64,000 bases of DNA, taken from positions 708,011,637-708,075,636 of the forward strand of contig CM066033.1 of assembly GCA_033557465.1 (NCBI GenBank), in the 5' to 3' direction. The translations under genes and the position numbers were made by a program. The stretch is from Ichthyophis bannanicus. Its lineage: Eukaryota > Chordata > Amphibia > Gymnophiona > Ichthyophiidae. The notes under the pieces are model-generated. The model saw only the letters and a list, made by a program, of their open reading frames with translations. It ran no database searches and was not told where the DNA came from. Of this stretch, positions 9,057 through 19,380 are shown in pieces; positions within the stretch are counted from its first letter, which is position 1; each line of letters starts with the position of its first letter.

Positions 9057-12000
9057 TCAGTTGCTGTCTGGGAAATATTGGCGGAAAAGGTATGTTTTGA
9101 GAGCCTTTCTGAACTGATATAGATTGGTAATGGCTCTAATGTCGGGGGGTAGGGTGTTCCAGCATTTTGGTACATAAAAACTGAATGCCCTGTTTGTGGT
9201 GTTCGTGTTGGACTTTGTTGAAGCCTTTGGTATTGCTAGCAAGTTTACAGCTGATGTTCTTCTTGCTCTATTGGGGGGGACCATGTGGATTAGATTCGTG
9301 AGTGAGAGGGATGAGGTGCCTTTGATTGCCTTAAATGCTAATACAAGGGATTTGAAGGTGATTCTCCCGTGAATTGGTAGCCAGTGCAGCTGTTTGAGAA
9401 TGGGAGTCACGTGGTCGTTTCTGGATGCACCGTAGAGGACCCTAGCTGCGGCATTCATGGCCAACTGTAAGGGGGTTAGTGTGGATTGGGGGAGACCTTG
9501 TAGGATGGCATTTGCAAAGTCAAAATGCGGCAGGATCAGCGCTTGATATATGGTACGGAAATCGTCTGGGTCCAGCAGGGAGCGTAGGTGTTTGAGGGAA
9601 CGGATTTTGAAGTAGATGGCTTTGACTACGCTGCTTATGTGGCGTCTCATGTCTAGATGTTGGTCCAGGGTAACTCCCAAATATTTTATTGCATCTTTAG
9701 TTTGCAAATCAGCTTCCTTGACACTGACGTGGGATGGGGGCGTAAAGTTGGAGTCTCTGGAGATGAAAAGGACCTCTGTTTTTTTATGCTGGATACGTAG
9801 GTTCTGTGTCTGGAGCCATGTTGAAACTGCATTGAAACAATCTGTGAGTGGGGTCAGGTCCATGTGGGTTGTGGAGAAAGGCATGTATAAAAGAATGTCA
9901 TCTGCATATATCATGCAGTTTACATTGAATGATCTTATGATATTGCATATGGGCTGCATGTAGATATTGAAGAGTAAGGAGGATAATGAGGATCCTTGAG
10001 GTACCCCTTGTTTTTGATGGAAGTGGCTAGACTCTTCTGATCCAGACTTCACATATTGCCATCTATCGTCCAGATAAGACTTGCACCATTTTAGTGCCTT
10101 GTTGCAGACACCCTTTTCTTTTAGTCTTCCCAGGAGGATTTCGTGACTCACGGAGTCAAAAGCCGCGGCGATGTCTAGGAAAATGAGGACAAAACCTTGA
10201 TGGATGTTGTCGATTCCTGTGATGATATTGTTGATTAGACCAGTGAGTAGTGTCTCAACCCCGTGATGTTCTCTGAACCCATGTTGGCAGTTATCTAAGG
10301 GAGCAACAGAGTCTATGTGATCTTGAATTTGCCGTTGTGCTTCCTTCTCGATTATTTTGGCTAAGATGGGGATGCTAGCTATTGGTCGATAGGAGTCTAC
10401 CTTTTGGGGGTCCAGTTTGGGGTTTTTCAGTAATGGTCTAATGGACGTCTGCTTGAGTGAAGTGGGAAAATAACCTGTTGAAAAGGAGAGTTTCATTATA
10501 TTTGCGATGACAGGACTGAGCACATCACGTAGTTCCTTGATCCAAAAAGCTGGACATGGGTCGGTCTGTGCAGTGGAGGTGTTGAGTGATGCTATGGTGT
10601 TCTCAATACATTTATTGGATGGTGTGGAAAAAAAGTCAAGTGGAGAGAGGTCCGCCGGTTCTTGATATTGGACTGCTGTGACCTTGTTAGTTTGTACAAT
10701 CTTGGATTGCAGAAAATCAGCGAATTCTTGTGGGTGTATGTTGATGTGTTGCTCGGGTGATGGTTCCTTTGAGAGGGATTTGACCAAATTGAAGAGGTCA
10801 CGAGGTTTATTCAATGACCTCTTTAGGGTGTCAGTGTGATATTGTCTCATTCTGATAGAGATTGTTCCTCGATGTATTGCAAGGTGGGTTAGGTATGCGG
10901 TCTGATCTTCCGGTGAGCGTGATCGGCGCCATCGGCGTTCGAGTCTCCGTAATTGCATGAGGGAAGCGCGTAGATCAGGAGAGAACCATGGGGCGGATTT
11001 TCTTTTCGCTCTTGCTGTATTTTTAGGGTTTGGGTGTTGTGAGATGGCAAGCAGGCTGGAATTCCAGTGAGAGATTAGTTCATCAAGGTCAGGTGTTGTT
11101 TTGTTGATGAGTGATGGGGTTTCCGAAAGGATGAGTTCCCTATCGAAGGGGCGGAAGCATCTAGTGGAAGTTCGAGAGGTGATGTTCGTGGGTTGGCTTC
11201 TGTTCATCTGGTCATTGTTGCTGGGAATCTGGATAATGATCAATTTGTGGTCGGACCAGGGTACATCCACGACTGATGTTGGCAGATTGTGACTTTTGTC
11301 CTTGACTGGATGTGGCACAAAAACCAAGTCCAAAATGTTCCCTTTTGTATGTGTGGGTTCATTTATGATTTGTTTGAGACCCAGGTCCTTCATTGCATCA
11401 AGGAACGCATTTGCGTGGTTTTGGTGTAGCGATGGGAGATTGAAATCACCCATTATCCAATTTGGTTTGTTGGGGGTGCGGGTGTTAGCTGCAAGGTCAA
11501 TGATGGTTGGGAGGTCAATTGGAGAAGTAGATGGTGTTCTATATAAGAGGGTGAGGGAGAATTGTTGGTTAGCAACAGAGAGAGTGTCCAGGCTGTTTGT
11601 GCTAGAAGAGTCCACAGTCTGGAAGTTGAGGTCTGATTTGGAGATTATGAGCACCCCTCCTCCTTTTTTGTTTTCCCTATGTTTCGTGTGTATGGAAAAA
11701 TTGGGGGGAAGTAGTTGATTGAGGAGGACGTTGTCTTCTGGTGATAGCCATGTTTCTGTGATCATGAGGATCTCAAGGTCATAGAAGGAGATTGTGTCAA
11801 GGACAACAGGCCATTTTTTGCGGATGGAACGTGCGTTAATGATGGCACATTTTAGGGGTCGGCATCTACAAGGTTTTTCCTGGTTGGGTGTATTGGATAG
11901 CTGGAATGCTACATGTATCAGGTGGGAGTGGCGTGGGTAGGTGTTACTTCCTGTGTTGAAGTAAGGGGGACTATTCCATCTTTTGCCATGGCTATTCAGG

Positions 12001-12098
12001 ATTGGAATCCTGCCATGTGGTGTGTAGAGAGATTGGGAGGTTCCAAGCCAGTGGGTGAGGAGGTAGAGGCTAAGAATGACAGCGACCTGGAGGGCCAT
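9057..12098 (-). CDS. L2-clade ORF2: AP endonuclease - reverse transcriptase
   Basis: An uninterrupted 1013-codon frame. The N-terminus (about residues 1-80) is unrecognised. The apurinic-type endonuclease follows at about 85-300 (INARSIRKK, ITETWL, GDFNLP, and WSDHKL as the catalytic SDH block). A linker comes next, then the reverse transcriptase at about 510-770 (DSYRPIASIP, FLDIAAAFDSVSHE, GVPQGSSLSSLLFNIYM, catalytic YADD in 'MIYADDILLY'). The C-terminal domain has HWLPIHGRI and ends '..LFRQYFPDSN'. All visible catalytic motifs are intact. The enzyme would nick target DNA and reverse-transcribe its own RNA there. I chose the ATG at 12098 because the frame is open from it and follows the leader. 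Antisense open frames within it are shadows. Confidence 0.9.
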   Translation of the reverse strand: MALQVAVILSLYLLTHWLGTSQSLYTPHGRIPILNSHGKRWNSPPYFNTGSNTYPRHSHLIHVAFQLSNTPNQEKPCRCRPLKCAIINARSIRKKWPVVLDTISFYDLEILMITETWLSPEDNVLLNQLLPPNFSIHTKHRENKKGGGVLIISKSDLNFQTVDSSSTNSLDTLSVANQQFSLTLLYRTPSTSPIDLPTIIDLAANTRTPNKPNWIMGDFNLPSLHQNHANAFLDAMKDLGLKQIINEPTHTKGNILDLVFVPHPVKDKSHNLPTSVVDVPWSDHKLIIIQIPSNNDQMNRSQPTNITSRTSTRCFRPFDRELILSETPSLINKTTPDLDELISHWNSSLLAISQHPNPKNTARAKRKSAPWFSPDLRASLMQLRRLERRWRRSRSPEDQTAYLTHLAIHRGTISIRMRQYHTDTLKRSLNKPRDLFNLVKSLSKEPSPEQHINIHPQEFADFLQSKIVQTNKVTAVQYQEPADLSPLDFFSTPSNKCIENTIASLNTSTAQTDPCPAFWIKELRDVLSPVIANIMKLSFSTGYFPTSLKQTSIRPLLKNPKLDPQKVDSYRPIASIPILAKIIEKEAQRQIQDHIDSVAPLDNCQHGFREHHGVETLLTGLINNIITGIDNIHQGFVLIFLDIAAAFDSVSHEILLGRLKEKGVCNKALKWCKSYLDDRWQYVKSGSEESSHFHQKQGVPQGSSLSSLLFNIYMQPICNIIRSFNVNCMIYADDILLYMPFSTTHMDLTPLTDCFNAVSTWLQTQNLRIQHKKTEVLFISRDSNFTPPSHVSVKEADLQTKDAIKYLGVTLDQHLDMRRHISSVVKAIYFKIRSLKHLRSLLDPDDFRTIYQALILPHFDFANAILQGLPQSTLTPLQLAMNAAARVLYGASRNDHVTPILKQLHWLPIHGRITFKSLVLAFKAIKGTSSLSLTNLIHMVPPNRARRTSAVNLLAIPKASTKSNTNTTNRAFSFYVPKCWNTLPPDIRAITNLYQFRKALKTYLFRQYFPDSN

Positions 12099-12551
12099 TC
12101 TGAGGGTTTGGATTGTGTGTGAGACACTGTAGAGGAGTGATTACATGAGAGCGCACAATAGAGCAGGTACAGTTTACATGCAAGATAGTGACTAACTTTA
12201 CAGAGAGAATGCAGTATTGCAGTAATGTGAACACTGTAAGAAGTGCAAAGCTGGCAGTTTAAATTGACTTTCAACTGGCAATATAGTGTTGCTAAGATAG
12301 TATCTAATACGTTATGATGCTATCAGGTTACTTAGAGAGTTAATGTGGCTTACAATAGCTAGAGATATTTAACAAACACACATTCTCACAGTTCAGATGT
12401 TGGTAGAATGCTGGAATCTTGGTCAGGTGTCAGGCAGTTAGGTTGCTGGTAAGGCATCTGAAGTGCCGCCTCTCGTGCTCCGCCTAAGGGCCACGCCAAA
12501 GGGCCCTCTGGCGAGGCCCTCAGGCGCGGGCCCGCCAGTCGCGGGCGCGCC

Positions 12552-12924
12552 TGAAGGCGCGTGTTTTTCAACCCCTTGCTGGGCCCGGATTGGGCGTCGG
12601 GAGTCAGCAGGCCCCTGCTGCTGCCGGTGGCTCGATCCCCGGGAAGGGGAGAGCTGCTGGTGGTGGTGGGGGCTGCCGGATGTCGGCGCCTGAAGGCGCG
12701 TGTTTTTCAACCCCTTGCTGGGCCCGGATTGGGCGTCGGGAGTCAGCAGGCCCCTGCTGCTGCCGGTGGCTCGATCCCCGGGAAGGGGAGAGCTGCTGGT
12801 GGTGGTGGGGGCTGCCGGATGTCGGCGCCTGAAGGCGCGTGTTTTTCAACCCCTTGCTGGGCCCGGATTGGGCGTCGGGAGTCAGCAGGCCCCTGCTGCT
12901 GCCGGTGGCTCGATCCCCGGGAAG
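12552..12924 (-). repeat. 139-bp tandem monomers at L2 5' end
   Basis: Copies start at 12552, 12691 and 12830 (period exactly 139). The first two are complete and look identical, and the third stops after about 95 bp. The unit is very GC-rich and contains CCCGGGAAGGGGAGAGCTG. It sits immediately 5' of the L2 leader, the position where mouse L1 carries promoter monomers, so a promoter role is plausible. Open frames through it are by-products of the repeat. Confidence 0.9.
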
Positions 12925-13632
12925 GCTATGATCCATCTCTTGACTGTGTATCGTGCACACAAATGACAAGGTTTCTAGGGAGATTAAACTTGATAGGAGG
13001 CATAGGTCACTTAGACCAACTAAAGATAACATCCACATCTCCAGGTGTTTGTTCTCCCAAATGCAGCAGTATTTTGTGAAATCGCTGTGGTTACATTTAC
13101 ACTCAGCATACTTGGAGAAGGTATATCCCCCCCTTTATGTGCAAGTTATTATACTGGAGGCAATTTTTCATGTCCTCGTTTGGCTGCCACAAAGTGCCTT
13201 TCACTTCCAAGATTTCATGCTTCAATTTGGTGAATCACCCTCGTAATTTCTCCTGTAACTGATCTTGAGTGATCAAAAGGATCGCAACTGGCACCATCGT
13301 TGCTTCAGTCTGTGCCTCACTCAACATGCATTGCCACAATGGATTCCATCCGGCATCTTGGCTTCTGCTTTATCTCCAATAAAGATGAATTCCTTTAAAT
13401 CAGCAGTTTTACATTGGGTAGTCATCTTCTTGTTTTCAATGGGCTATCCCGATCGTCCTTGAGGTATTTCAACTCAACACCACTACTGATGGCTCCTGAA
13501 TTTAGCTGCTATTCTGATAGGATGGAGCTCCCGTCTTAAGCGGCCATTCAGTGGGCTGATGTCACTTCCTCCGCCAGGGTTCCCACTTTCAGAAACATTC
13601 ATTAGCTTTCCCTTTACCAAAATGTGATGTGC
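12925..13632. other. Unassigned interval
   Basis: I cannot assign this stretch. The minus strand has short reading runs reminiscent of an L1 ORF1 leader ('MTTQCKTADLKEF'), but frames break repeatedly and no domain is visible. Confidence 0.3.
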
Positions 13633-14010
13633 ACTACTACCACAGGCATTAACATCATAAGAACATAACTGCCAAACTAGGTCAGACCAATAGTCCACAA
13701 AGCCCAGTATCCGGTTTCCAATAGTGGCAAATCACAGTCACAAATACCTGGTAGGCTTTCAAAAAGTAGCAAGATCATACGCTACCTACTGTAAGGGATA
13801 AGCAGTGGCTATCCCTAATCTCCCTTAATAATGGTTTATGGACTTTTCCTTCAGAACTTATCCAAACCTTTTTTAATCCCAAGTTAACTGTTTTTACCAC
13901 ATCCACTGGCAATGAATTCCAAAGCTTAAGTATGCTGGGAGTGAAAAAATATTTTCTCTTACGTGTTTTAAATGTACTACTTTGTAACTTCATGGCAGGA
14001 CTCCCCAGTC
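13633..14010 (-). mobile_element. CR1 LINE 3' end fragment
   Basis: The minus strand encodes the CR1 ORF2 C-terminus ('KYFFTPSILKLWNSLP') and then the CR1 3' UTR (antisense of CCAGTATCCGGTTTCCAATAG). The same order occurs on the plus strand at 53760-54120. The 5' part of this copy is missing. Confidence 0.8.
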
Positions 14011-14034
14011 TTTGTACTTTATGAAAGAAATAGT

Positions 14035-14995
14035 ATTTATTTATTTTTCCCCCTTTCTTTTTTTTCTATACCGCTTTATCTGGGAATCAAAACAGTTTAC
14101 AATGTCATTTAACTGTGTTACATAGAACAAAGAAAACAGAGAATAGATCTAATAAAAGGTTAACGAGTAATAAAAAACAAAGTCATCAAACTGGGTTACA
14201 TAGAGTTTTGAACTAGGACAAAATATCCTAACCTACTTGTGGGGGAGGTGGGTCTCAGTTGTAGTGAGTTCCTGTAGGAGAGTATTTTCTAGAAGTGTCG
14301 AGTAGCCACCTAATGGTTAGAGCACTGGCTTGGGTTTGATTCCCACTAGCACTCCTTGTGGCCTTGGGCAAGTCATTTAATCTTCTACTGCCTCAGAAAA
14401 ATCCAAGTTATCGATGTCCCTGTTTAACGTACATTTCCAAATATAAATTACAATGTAAACCGCTTTGACTGAAATGATAAAGCGGTATAAAAAAGCCTGT
14501 GAAATAAAAGTATGGATTCTGGTTACTTTGGTGCCACAAGGTTAGTCTGAAGTGTTCTCTGAATAAGTAGGTCTTAAGTTCCTTATGGTATGATGTCAGC
14601 TCATGTAGATCTCTCAGGTTATTAGGGAGGATATTCCAGAGATCAGGCAAATACATAGAAAAGGCTCTGTTCCGGGTTGTATGACTGGCTTTTGTTACTT
14701 CCAGTGGCGAGGCTAGCATGTTTTGCCTACATTTACATTTGCTTCTTGTGCTTCTTGGATGACGGACTTTAAGCATATTGATGATTGGTTGTGTATGATC
14801 TTGAAAATATTCATTATTGCTTTATATTTGATTGAGCTAGCTAGTGTTAGCCAATGTAACTGTCTAAGTATTGGCATAATGTGTTCACTTTTTGTTGCTC
14901 CATCTATGATTCAGGCCGCAGTATGTTGGGCCATTTGCAGCTGATGTAATGTGTATTTGGGAAGTCAAAGTGAGGAAAGATGAGAGCCTGGAATA
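14035..14995 (-). mobile_element. L2-type LINE 3' fragment interrupted by a SINE
   Basis: The L2 tail and stem-loop (ACCGCTTTATC...AACAGTTTAC, given-strand orientation) lie at about 14070-14105. The C-terminal coding part ('NRAFSMYLPDLWNILPNNLRDL', 14560-14700) follows on the minus strand. A plus-strand SINE (14291-14510) splits the 3' UTR. Upstream RT sequence is decayed ('HIIPILRQLHWLTLAS'-like). Confidence 0.7.
14291..14510 (+). mobile_element. tRNA-derived SINE with CORE-like body and L2 tail
   Basis: The A box (CACCTAATGGTTAGAGC) and B box (GGGTTTGATTCCC) lie at about 14307-14345. A CORE-like body follows (CCTTGTGGCCTTGGGCAAGTC). The 3' tail TGTAAACCGCTTTGA...AAAGCGGTATAA copies the L2 3' stem-loop. 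A possible AGTAT target duplication brackets it. SINEs with such tails are thought to use the L2 reverse transcriptase. Confidence 0.75.
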
Positions 14996-15007
14996 CTGAT
15001 CGAAAAT

Positions 15008-15300
15008 CATAGAAACATGACAAAATAGGAACACATGGCCTATTTAGTCTGTCCTTCCATATCAATCACTACAACAGTCTCCTTTTTTCCTTTAGAGATC
15101 CTCTGTGTTTGTCCCATGCTTTTTTGAATTCAGATACCGTCCTCATCTCTACCACCTCCACTGGGAGTCTATTCCATGGATCCACCACTCTTTCCGTAAA
15201 GAAATATTTCCGCATATCACTCCTGAATCTATCCCCTTTCACCCTCATCCCATGTCCCCTCGTAGCAGAGCTTGCTTTCAATCGAAAGAGGCTCTCCTCC
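15008..15300 (-). mobile_element. CR1 LINE 3' end (first piece)
   Basis: On the minus strand this reads the CR1 C-terminus ('FFTERVVDPWNRLPVEVV') and 3' UTR, ending in TTTCTATG at 15008. Its upstream continuation is at 15608-15915. The two are separated by an L2 3' fragment, so they are one CR1 copy. Confidence 0.8.
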
Positions 15301-15607
15301 TGTGCATTTATTCATTTATTTATTACTTTTATTTATTTGCAATTCTTATATACCGCGCTATTAAGATCAGTGCGGTGCACAGTGAACAGAAACACTACAA
15401 TGCATCAAGCCACATTGAGTTTACAATGAACAGGATATGAACTTGGTGAAAACCAGGGAAACTATCTACAATCATTTTACAGTAAAACTACAAATCATTT
15501 ACAATAGACAGGGTATGAACCAGGGAAACTATCTACAATCATTTTACAATAAAACTACAAATCATTTACAATAGACAGGGTATGAACTTATACAGACTTA
15601 TACAGAG
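15301..15607 (-). mobile_element. L2 LINE 3' fragment inserted in CR1
   Basis: It has a TTTA-repeat tail and the stem-loop ATACCGCGCTATTAAGATCAGTGCGGT (positions 15349-15375, given strand). Two near-identical copies of a segment containing CAAATCATTTACAATAGACAGG (about 15480-15600) follow, an internal tandem duplication. It is 5'-truncated, as is usual for LINE insertions. Confidence 0.75.
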
Positions 15608-15915
15608 ACACTATCACCTCCTTTCTTCTGCTAGCCATTCCTCTACCTATGCACCCAAGCATCCTTCTAGCTTTTGCAGTCGCCTTTTCTAACCTTTTAG
15701 CTACTTTAAGATCATCAGACAGACAATCATGCTTAGGTCCCACTCTACTTTGGTGGACAAAAGTACTTCACCCCCTATACTATATTGCTCCCTTGGATTG
15801 CTGCAGCCCAAATGCATGACCTTGCATTTTTTAACATTAACGTTCAGCTGCCAAATTCTAGACCATTCTTCAAGCTTAGCTAGATCCCTCATGTTATCTA
15901 TACCATCCTGGGTGT
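15608..15915 (-). pseudogene. CR1 ORF2 RT C-terminal fragment
   Basis: The minus-strand translation contains 'DLAKLEEWSRIWQLNVNVKKCKVMHLG', the segment after the CR1 FADD box, and then 'ARRMLGCIGRGMA'-like text. It continues into 15300-15008 across the inserted L2 fragment. The RT catalytic core is absent. Confidence 0.75.
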
Positions 15916-15954
15916 TATGTCATGTCATTAGCAATGGCCGTAGGTTCTGTAAGA

Positions 15955-16640
15955 TTTCTATTTTGTTGTACTACTACTACTACTATTCAGCACTTATAAA
16001 GCGCCGCGCACGCAAAGCTGTACAGCTAACCTACAAGAGGTAGCCAAAATACAAGAGACAGCCCCTGCCCGTCAGTCATGCTCATCGGAGCTTACAATCT
16101 AATTAGAATAGTACATTGGTTAAAACAGTACAGAGCATCTGTCGGTTCTGCGCAAGGTAGGGTGTGGTACAGATTGGTCTGTAGTTTGGTCATAAACGTT
16201 GACGGGGGTTAGGGTAGGATGAGGAAGGAGTCAGGATCTGAATGCAACGGTGAAGAGGTGGGTCTTCAACCTGGATTTGAAGAGGGCCAGGGAGGATGAC
16301 TGGCGCACAGACGCAGGTAGGCTGTTCCAGGCGTAGGGTGCAGCAAGGTGAAAGGAGCGCAGTCGGGAGTTCGCGGTGCGGGTGAAAGGCATTGATAGAA
16401 GTAGTTTGTTAGTGGAGCGCAAATTTCGCCTTCCAAAGCCCTGAGGTCTAACTCCTGAACGGATATCCCTCCTAGCAGCATTGGGAATGACAAACAAATC
16501 GATCCATAGGACCTGGCATGGACGATAAAGGCTCAGCAGGGTAGGCCTTTGACTTTCCTTTCCTTTTTGGTATGCTAAGGCAACGCGTTGAACCCTCAAG
16601 CGTCCATCTTGTTTAAGCCACTCCCCCGACCCAGCTGGGT
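15955..16640 (-). mobile_element. Chimeric retroposon: L1 5' end joined to another LINE 3' end
   Basis: On the minus strand it begins with GGGGGAGTGGCTTAAACAAG, then a decayed ORF1 start (KRKGKSKAYPAEPL) matching the half-L1 at 19381. At about 16505 it switches to the C-terminus of a different LINE ('FHLAAPYAWNSLPASVRQSS...KTHLF'), then to a GCGGCGCTTTATAAGTGCTG 3' end with a TAG-repeat tail (15957-15975). The junction suggests template switching during reverse transcription. Part is open from 16872 to 16231, but that frame joins unrelated pieces. The LINE supplying the 3' end may be Rex1- or L2-like. Confidence 0.6.
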
Positions 16641-17088
16641 CTCTTTTGTCTGTGGTGGTGCTTTTCAGTATTGGGCGTACTGAGGCCATCTTTAGCTCTT
16701 TTGATAGGTAATCCTGTTCTAGGGAAAACTGTGATATTTTGCAAAGGATTGGGGATAGTTTAGAACTTATCTTAATCCAACTGACTGGGTATGGGTCCCG
16801 AGGCGAGGTGGCGGCGTTTAGGTTGTTATATGTTTTCTTCAGAGATTGCGCCAAAGGCATGCCATTGTTCAATGGTAAAGATACTATCCTTTGGCATTTG
16901 TAAAATGTTATGATTGGGTCCAGTCTTGTTTCAGAAAAAGTTTATATTTATGGGCAGGGCATGTTGTCTATTTTGTCCTGATTTGGCTCTCTAATTAGAG
17001 ATTGTACAATATCAAACAGTTCTATTGGGCAGTTAAGTGAGCTCATTATGATTTTTGTATGATATGCCTTTTTCATCATGTTTTATTT
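16641..17088 (-). pseudogene. L2 LINE (outer copy), linker and RT start
   Basis: Minus-strand motifs are 'ELFDIVQSLIREPNQDK' and 'DPYPVSWIKxSSKLSPIL...ASVRPILK', the linker and first RT block of an L2. The endonuclease half of the same copy is at 22641-23600. A younger L2 sits between them. The rest of the RT is lost to the left. Confidence 0.65.
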
Positions 17089-17410
17089 AACAGGTTTTAT
17101 ATACGGCTTCATTCTTAAATCAAGGCGGTTTACATTACAACTCACTTTTTTTGTACAGGTAACAATATAACAACTTCTTTTACAGATAACAGTATTAGAT
17201 GCTAACAAACAAATCGATCATTAATCCTATGAGGCTTCCATGGCATGCTGGCACCCTTAACTTGTACCATAACTTATATATAGTTTGTATGTACAGTGTG
17301 GAGTGTTCATCTATCAGATGTCGTATCATTAAGTGGGCCGTATTTACTGTTGTGTGTCATGGTGGTACGGCTAGGTGATATCTCCAAGGTGCTCTTTATA
17401 TAAATGTGTT

Positions 17411-18638
17411 TTAAGTTTTTCCTGAAATCTTAATGTCCTTTATAGATCGTATTTCTTCTGGCAATGTGTTCCAAAGTGCTAGAGCTGCCAAGGAAAATGC
17501 TCTTTTGGATGTGATGTGCTTGGACTTTGAGTAGATGCTTGGTGTAAAAATCATGTTCTTGTTGTTAGTCCTCTTAGGTTGGTTGTCTGGGTCTTTTATA
17601 ATTAGCTCTTGTAGTATGTTGGCTGAGTTGTTTGTTATTATTTTGAATATGTTGATTGTAGTTTTAAATCTGATGCAATAGTGTATAGGTAACCAGGGTA
17701 ATTGGTTCAGTAGTGGCATGATGTTTGTATCTTGCAGAACCTGTGATGATGCAGGCTGCCGTGTTTTGTGCCATTTGAAGCTTGTGGGATTGCTTGTTTC
17801 TATATCCTGATAGACTGAGTTGCAGCAGTCTAGCAGAGGCGTGATTACCGCTTGTACTACTGTGCAGAAGTTATCCTGATTGAGCAATGGTTTCAATCTC
17901 CATAATACTTTCATTTTATGGTATGCCTTGTGTGTGGTCTTATTTTTGTGTGACTGTAGGTTTAAGGCTTGGTCCAGAATTACTCCCAGATATTGGGACT
18001 TCATTTTTTTACTTCTGTACTGCACCTTGATAGTTCAATCATGCTCGGTGGTGTGAATGCTTGGTTCCTTGTTATGAAAAGGGCCTCAGTTTTCTTGTAG
18101 TTTATGTTGAGGTTGTGACTGCTTAGCCATGTGATTATATCTTTGAGATAATTAATTTTGTTGCATCCTGCCTATCAGTGTTTATTGGTGTGAATATCAT
18201 TATGTCATCGGCATAGAGCCAATATTGAACATTGTGCTGCTTTATGACGTTGCAGATAGGCTGTATATATAGGTTAAAAAGCAGTGATGACATTGTTGAC
18301 CCTTGTGGTACTCCTTGTTGTATTTCGAATGGTTTAGATTTGCTTGATCTGTTTTTGACTTGCTGTTGTCTATCAGTTAAGAACGATTTGAACCATCTAT
18401 ATATATGTATGTAGTGAAACCCAATTTCTTGTAGACGTTGCAGGAGTAATTTGTGTGATACAGTATAAAAGGCCGAAGATATGCCTAGGAATATTATGAG
18501 AAAACCCTTCTTGATGTTGTCTATACCTTTGTGCATTTTATCTAGCAAGGATTTCAGAAGTGTTTCTACGCCATGGTTGGTTCTGAACCCATGCTGGTGT
18601 GGGTCTAATGGAGCATGTAAGTTGATATGGTCCTGCAA
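17411..18638 (-). pseudogene. L2 reverse transcriptase and C-terminal domain (inner copy)
   Basis: The two frames 18638-18135 and 18025-17411 are consecutive parts of one RT separated by a frameshift of about 110 bp. The fingers and palm carry 'GVPQGSTMSSLLFNLYIQP' and the catalytic YADD. The thumb and C-terminal part end in 'KISGKT' before the 3' UTR. The copy is inactive because of the frameshift and others upstream. Confidence 0.75.
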
Positions 18639-19380
18639 CTGTACCTTTTAATTTTGGCTATAAGAGGTAAGCTTGAGATTGGTTGGTATGCACTTCGGTC
18701 TAATGTGTTAAAGTGTGGTGTTTTTGATGATTGGTTTTATGGTTGCTGTTTTGAATATTTTTGCCATGCACCCCTAAGTCAGGGAAGCTTGCGTGATTTT
18801 GAGAATATGTGGTGTAAGCTCTTCTTTGGTCAACTTGATTCATGAAACTGGACACAGGTCGGATGGTGATGTAGTAGTATTCAGGTTAGTTATTATGTTT
18901 AATTGCTTGTGGGCTGGAATGGTGAATTCACCCTATATTCCATTTGATGTTTTTTTTCTTTTATGTCTGTCTGTGGTGGTATGTCTTTGTGGAAAGTTCT
19001 TATTAGATGGTCTGCTACTTGCTGTGGGTGTATTTCAATTAAATCTTCGTTTGAGGAGGTTCTTGGTTAGAGTTTTGACTATGTCAAACAGTTCTCTTGG
19101 CTTGTTCTCAGATTTCATGATGAAATTTGTGTAATATTCTTGTTTACATGTGTTTATTAAGTTATTATATTCTTTTTGTATGGTTCTGTATTTTAGTAGT
19201 GTGTCTGTCTCCATTGCCTTTCAGTCTTCCGTACGTTTCTCTTTACTTGTCGTATCTCGTTGGAATACCAAGGTGTATTCTGTGTTTTTTTTATTATTTA
19301 TTTTTATTTATTTTATTTACATTCTCTTATATACCGCGCTATTCTGCATCAGTGCGGTTTACATTGAACAAACTGAAATT

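Larger units (their letters stand above)
8837..12924 (-). mobile_element. Full-length L2-type LINE
   Basis: On the minus strand the element runs from tandem 139-bp monomers (12924-12552), through a leader (12551-12099) and one long ORF (12098-9057), to a 3' end with the stem-loop AACCGCGCTGAT...AGCGCGGTATA (8868-8905) and a TAAA repeat tail (8837-8859). That order is the complete plan of an L2-clade LINE. No clear target duplication could be seen. The intact ORF makes this one of the youngest LINEs in the window. Confidence 0.85.

Noticed and set aside
9616..12122. Plus-strand open frames opposite the L2 ORF
   Set aside because: They are antisense shadows of a well-supported coding region and show no recognisable domain.
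12552..12924. CRISPR-like or other regularly spaced array
   Set aside because: Units are contiguous 139-bp direct repeats without spacers, in a LINE leader of a vertebrate genome.
12463..13079. Long overlapping open frames in several phases and both strands
   Set aside because: They are produced by the GC-rich 139-bp tandem repeat, whose period is not a multiple of 3, and have no domain or conserved composition.
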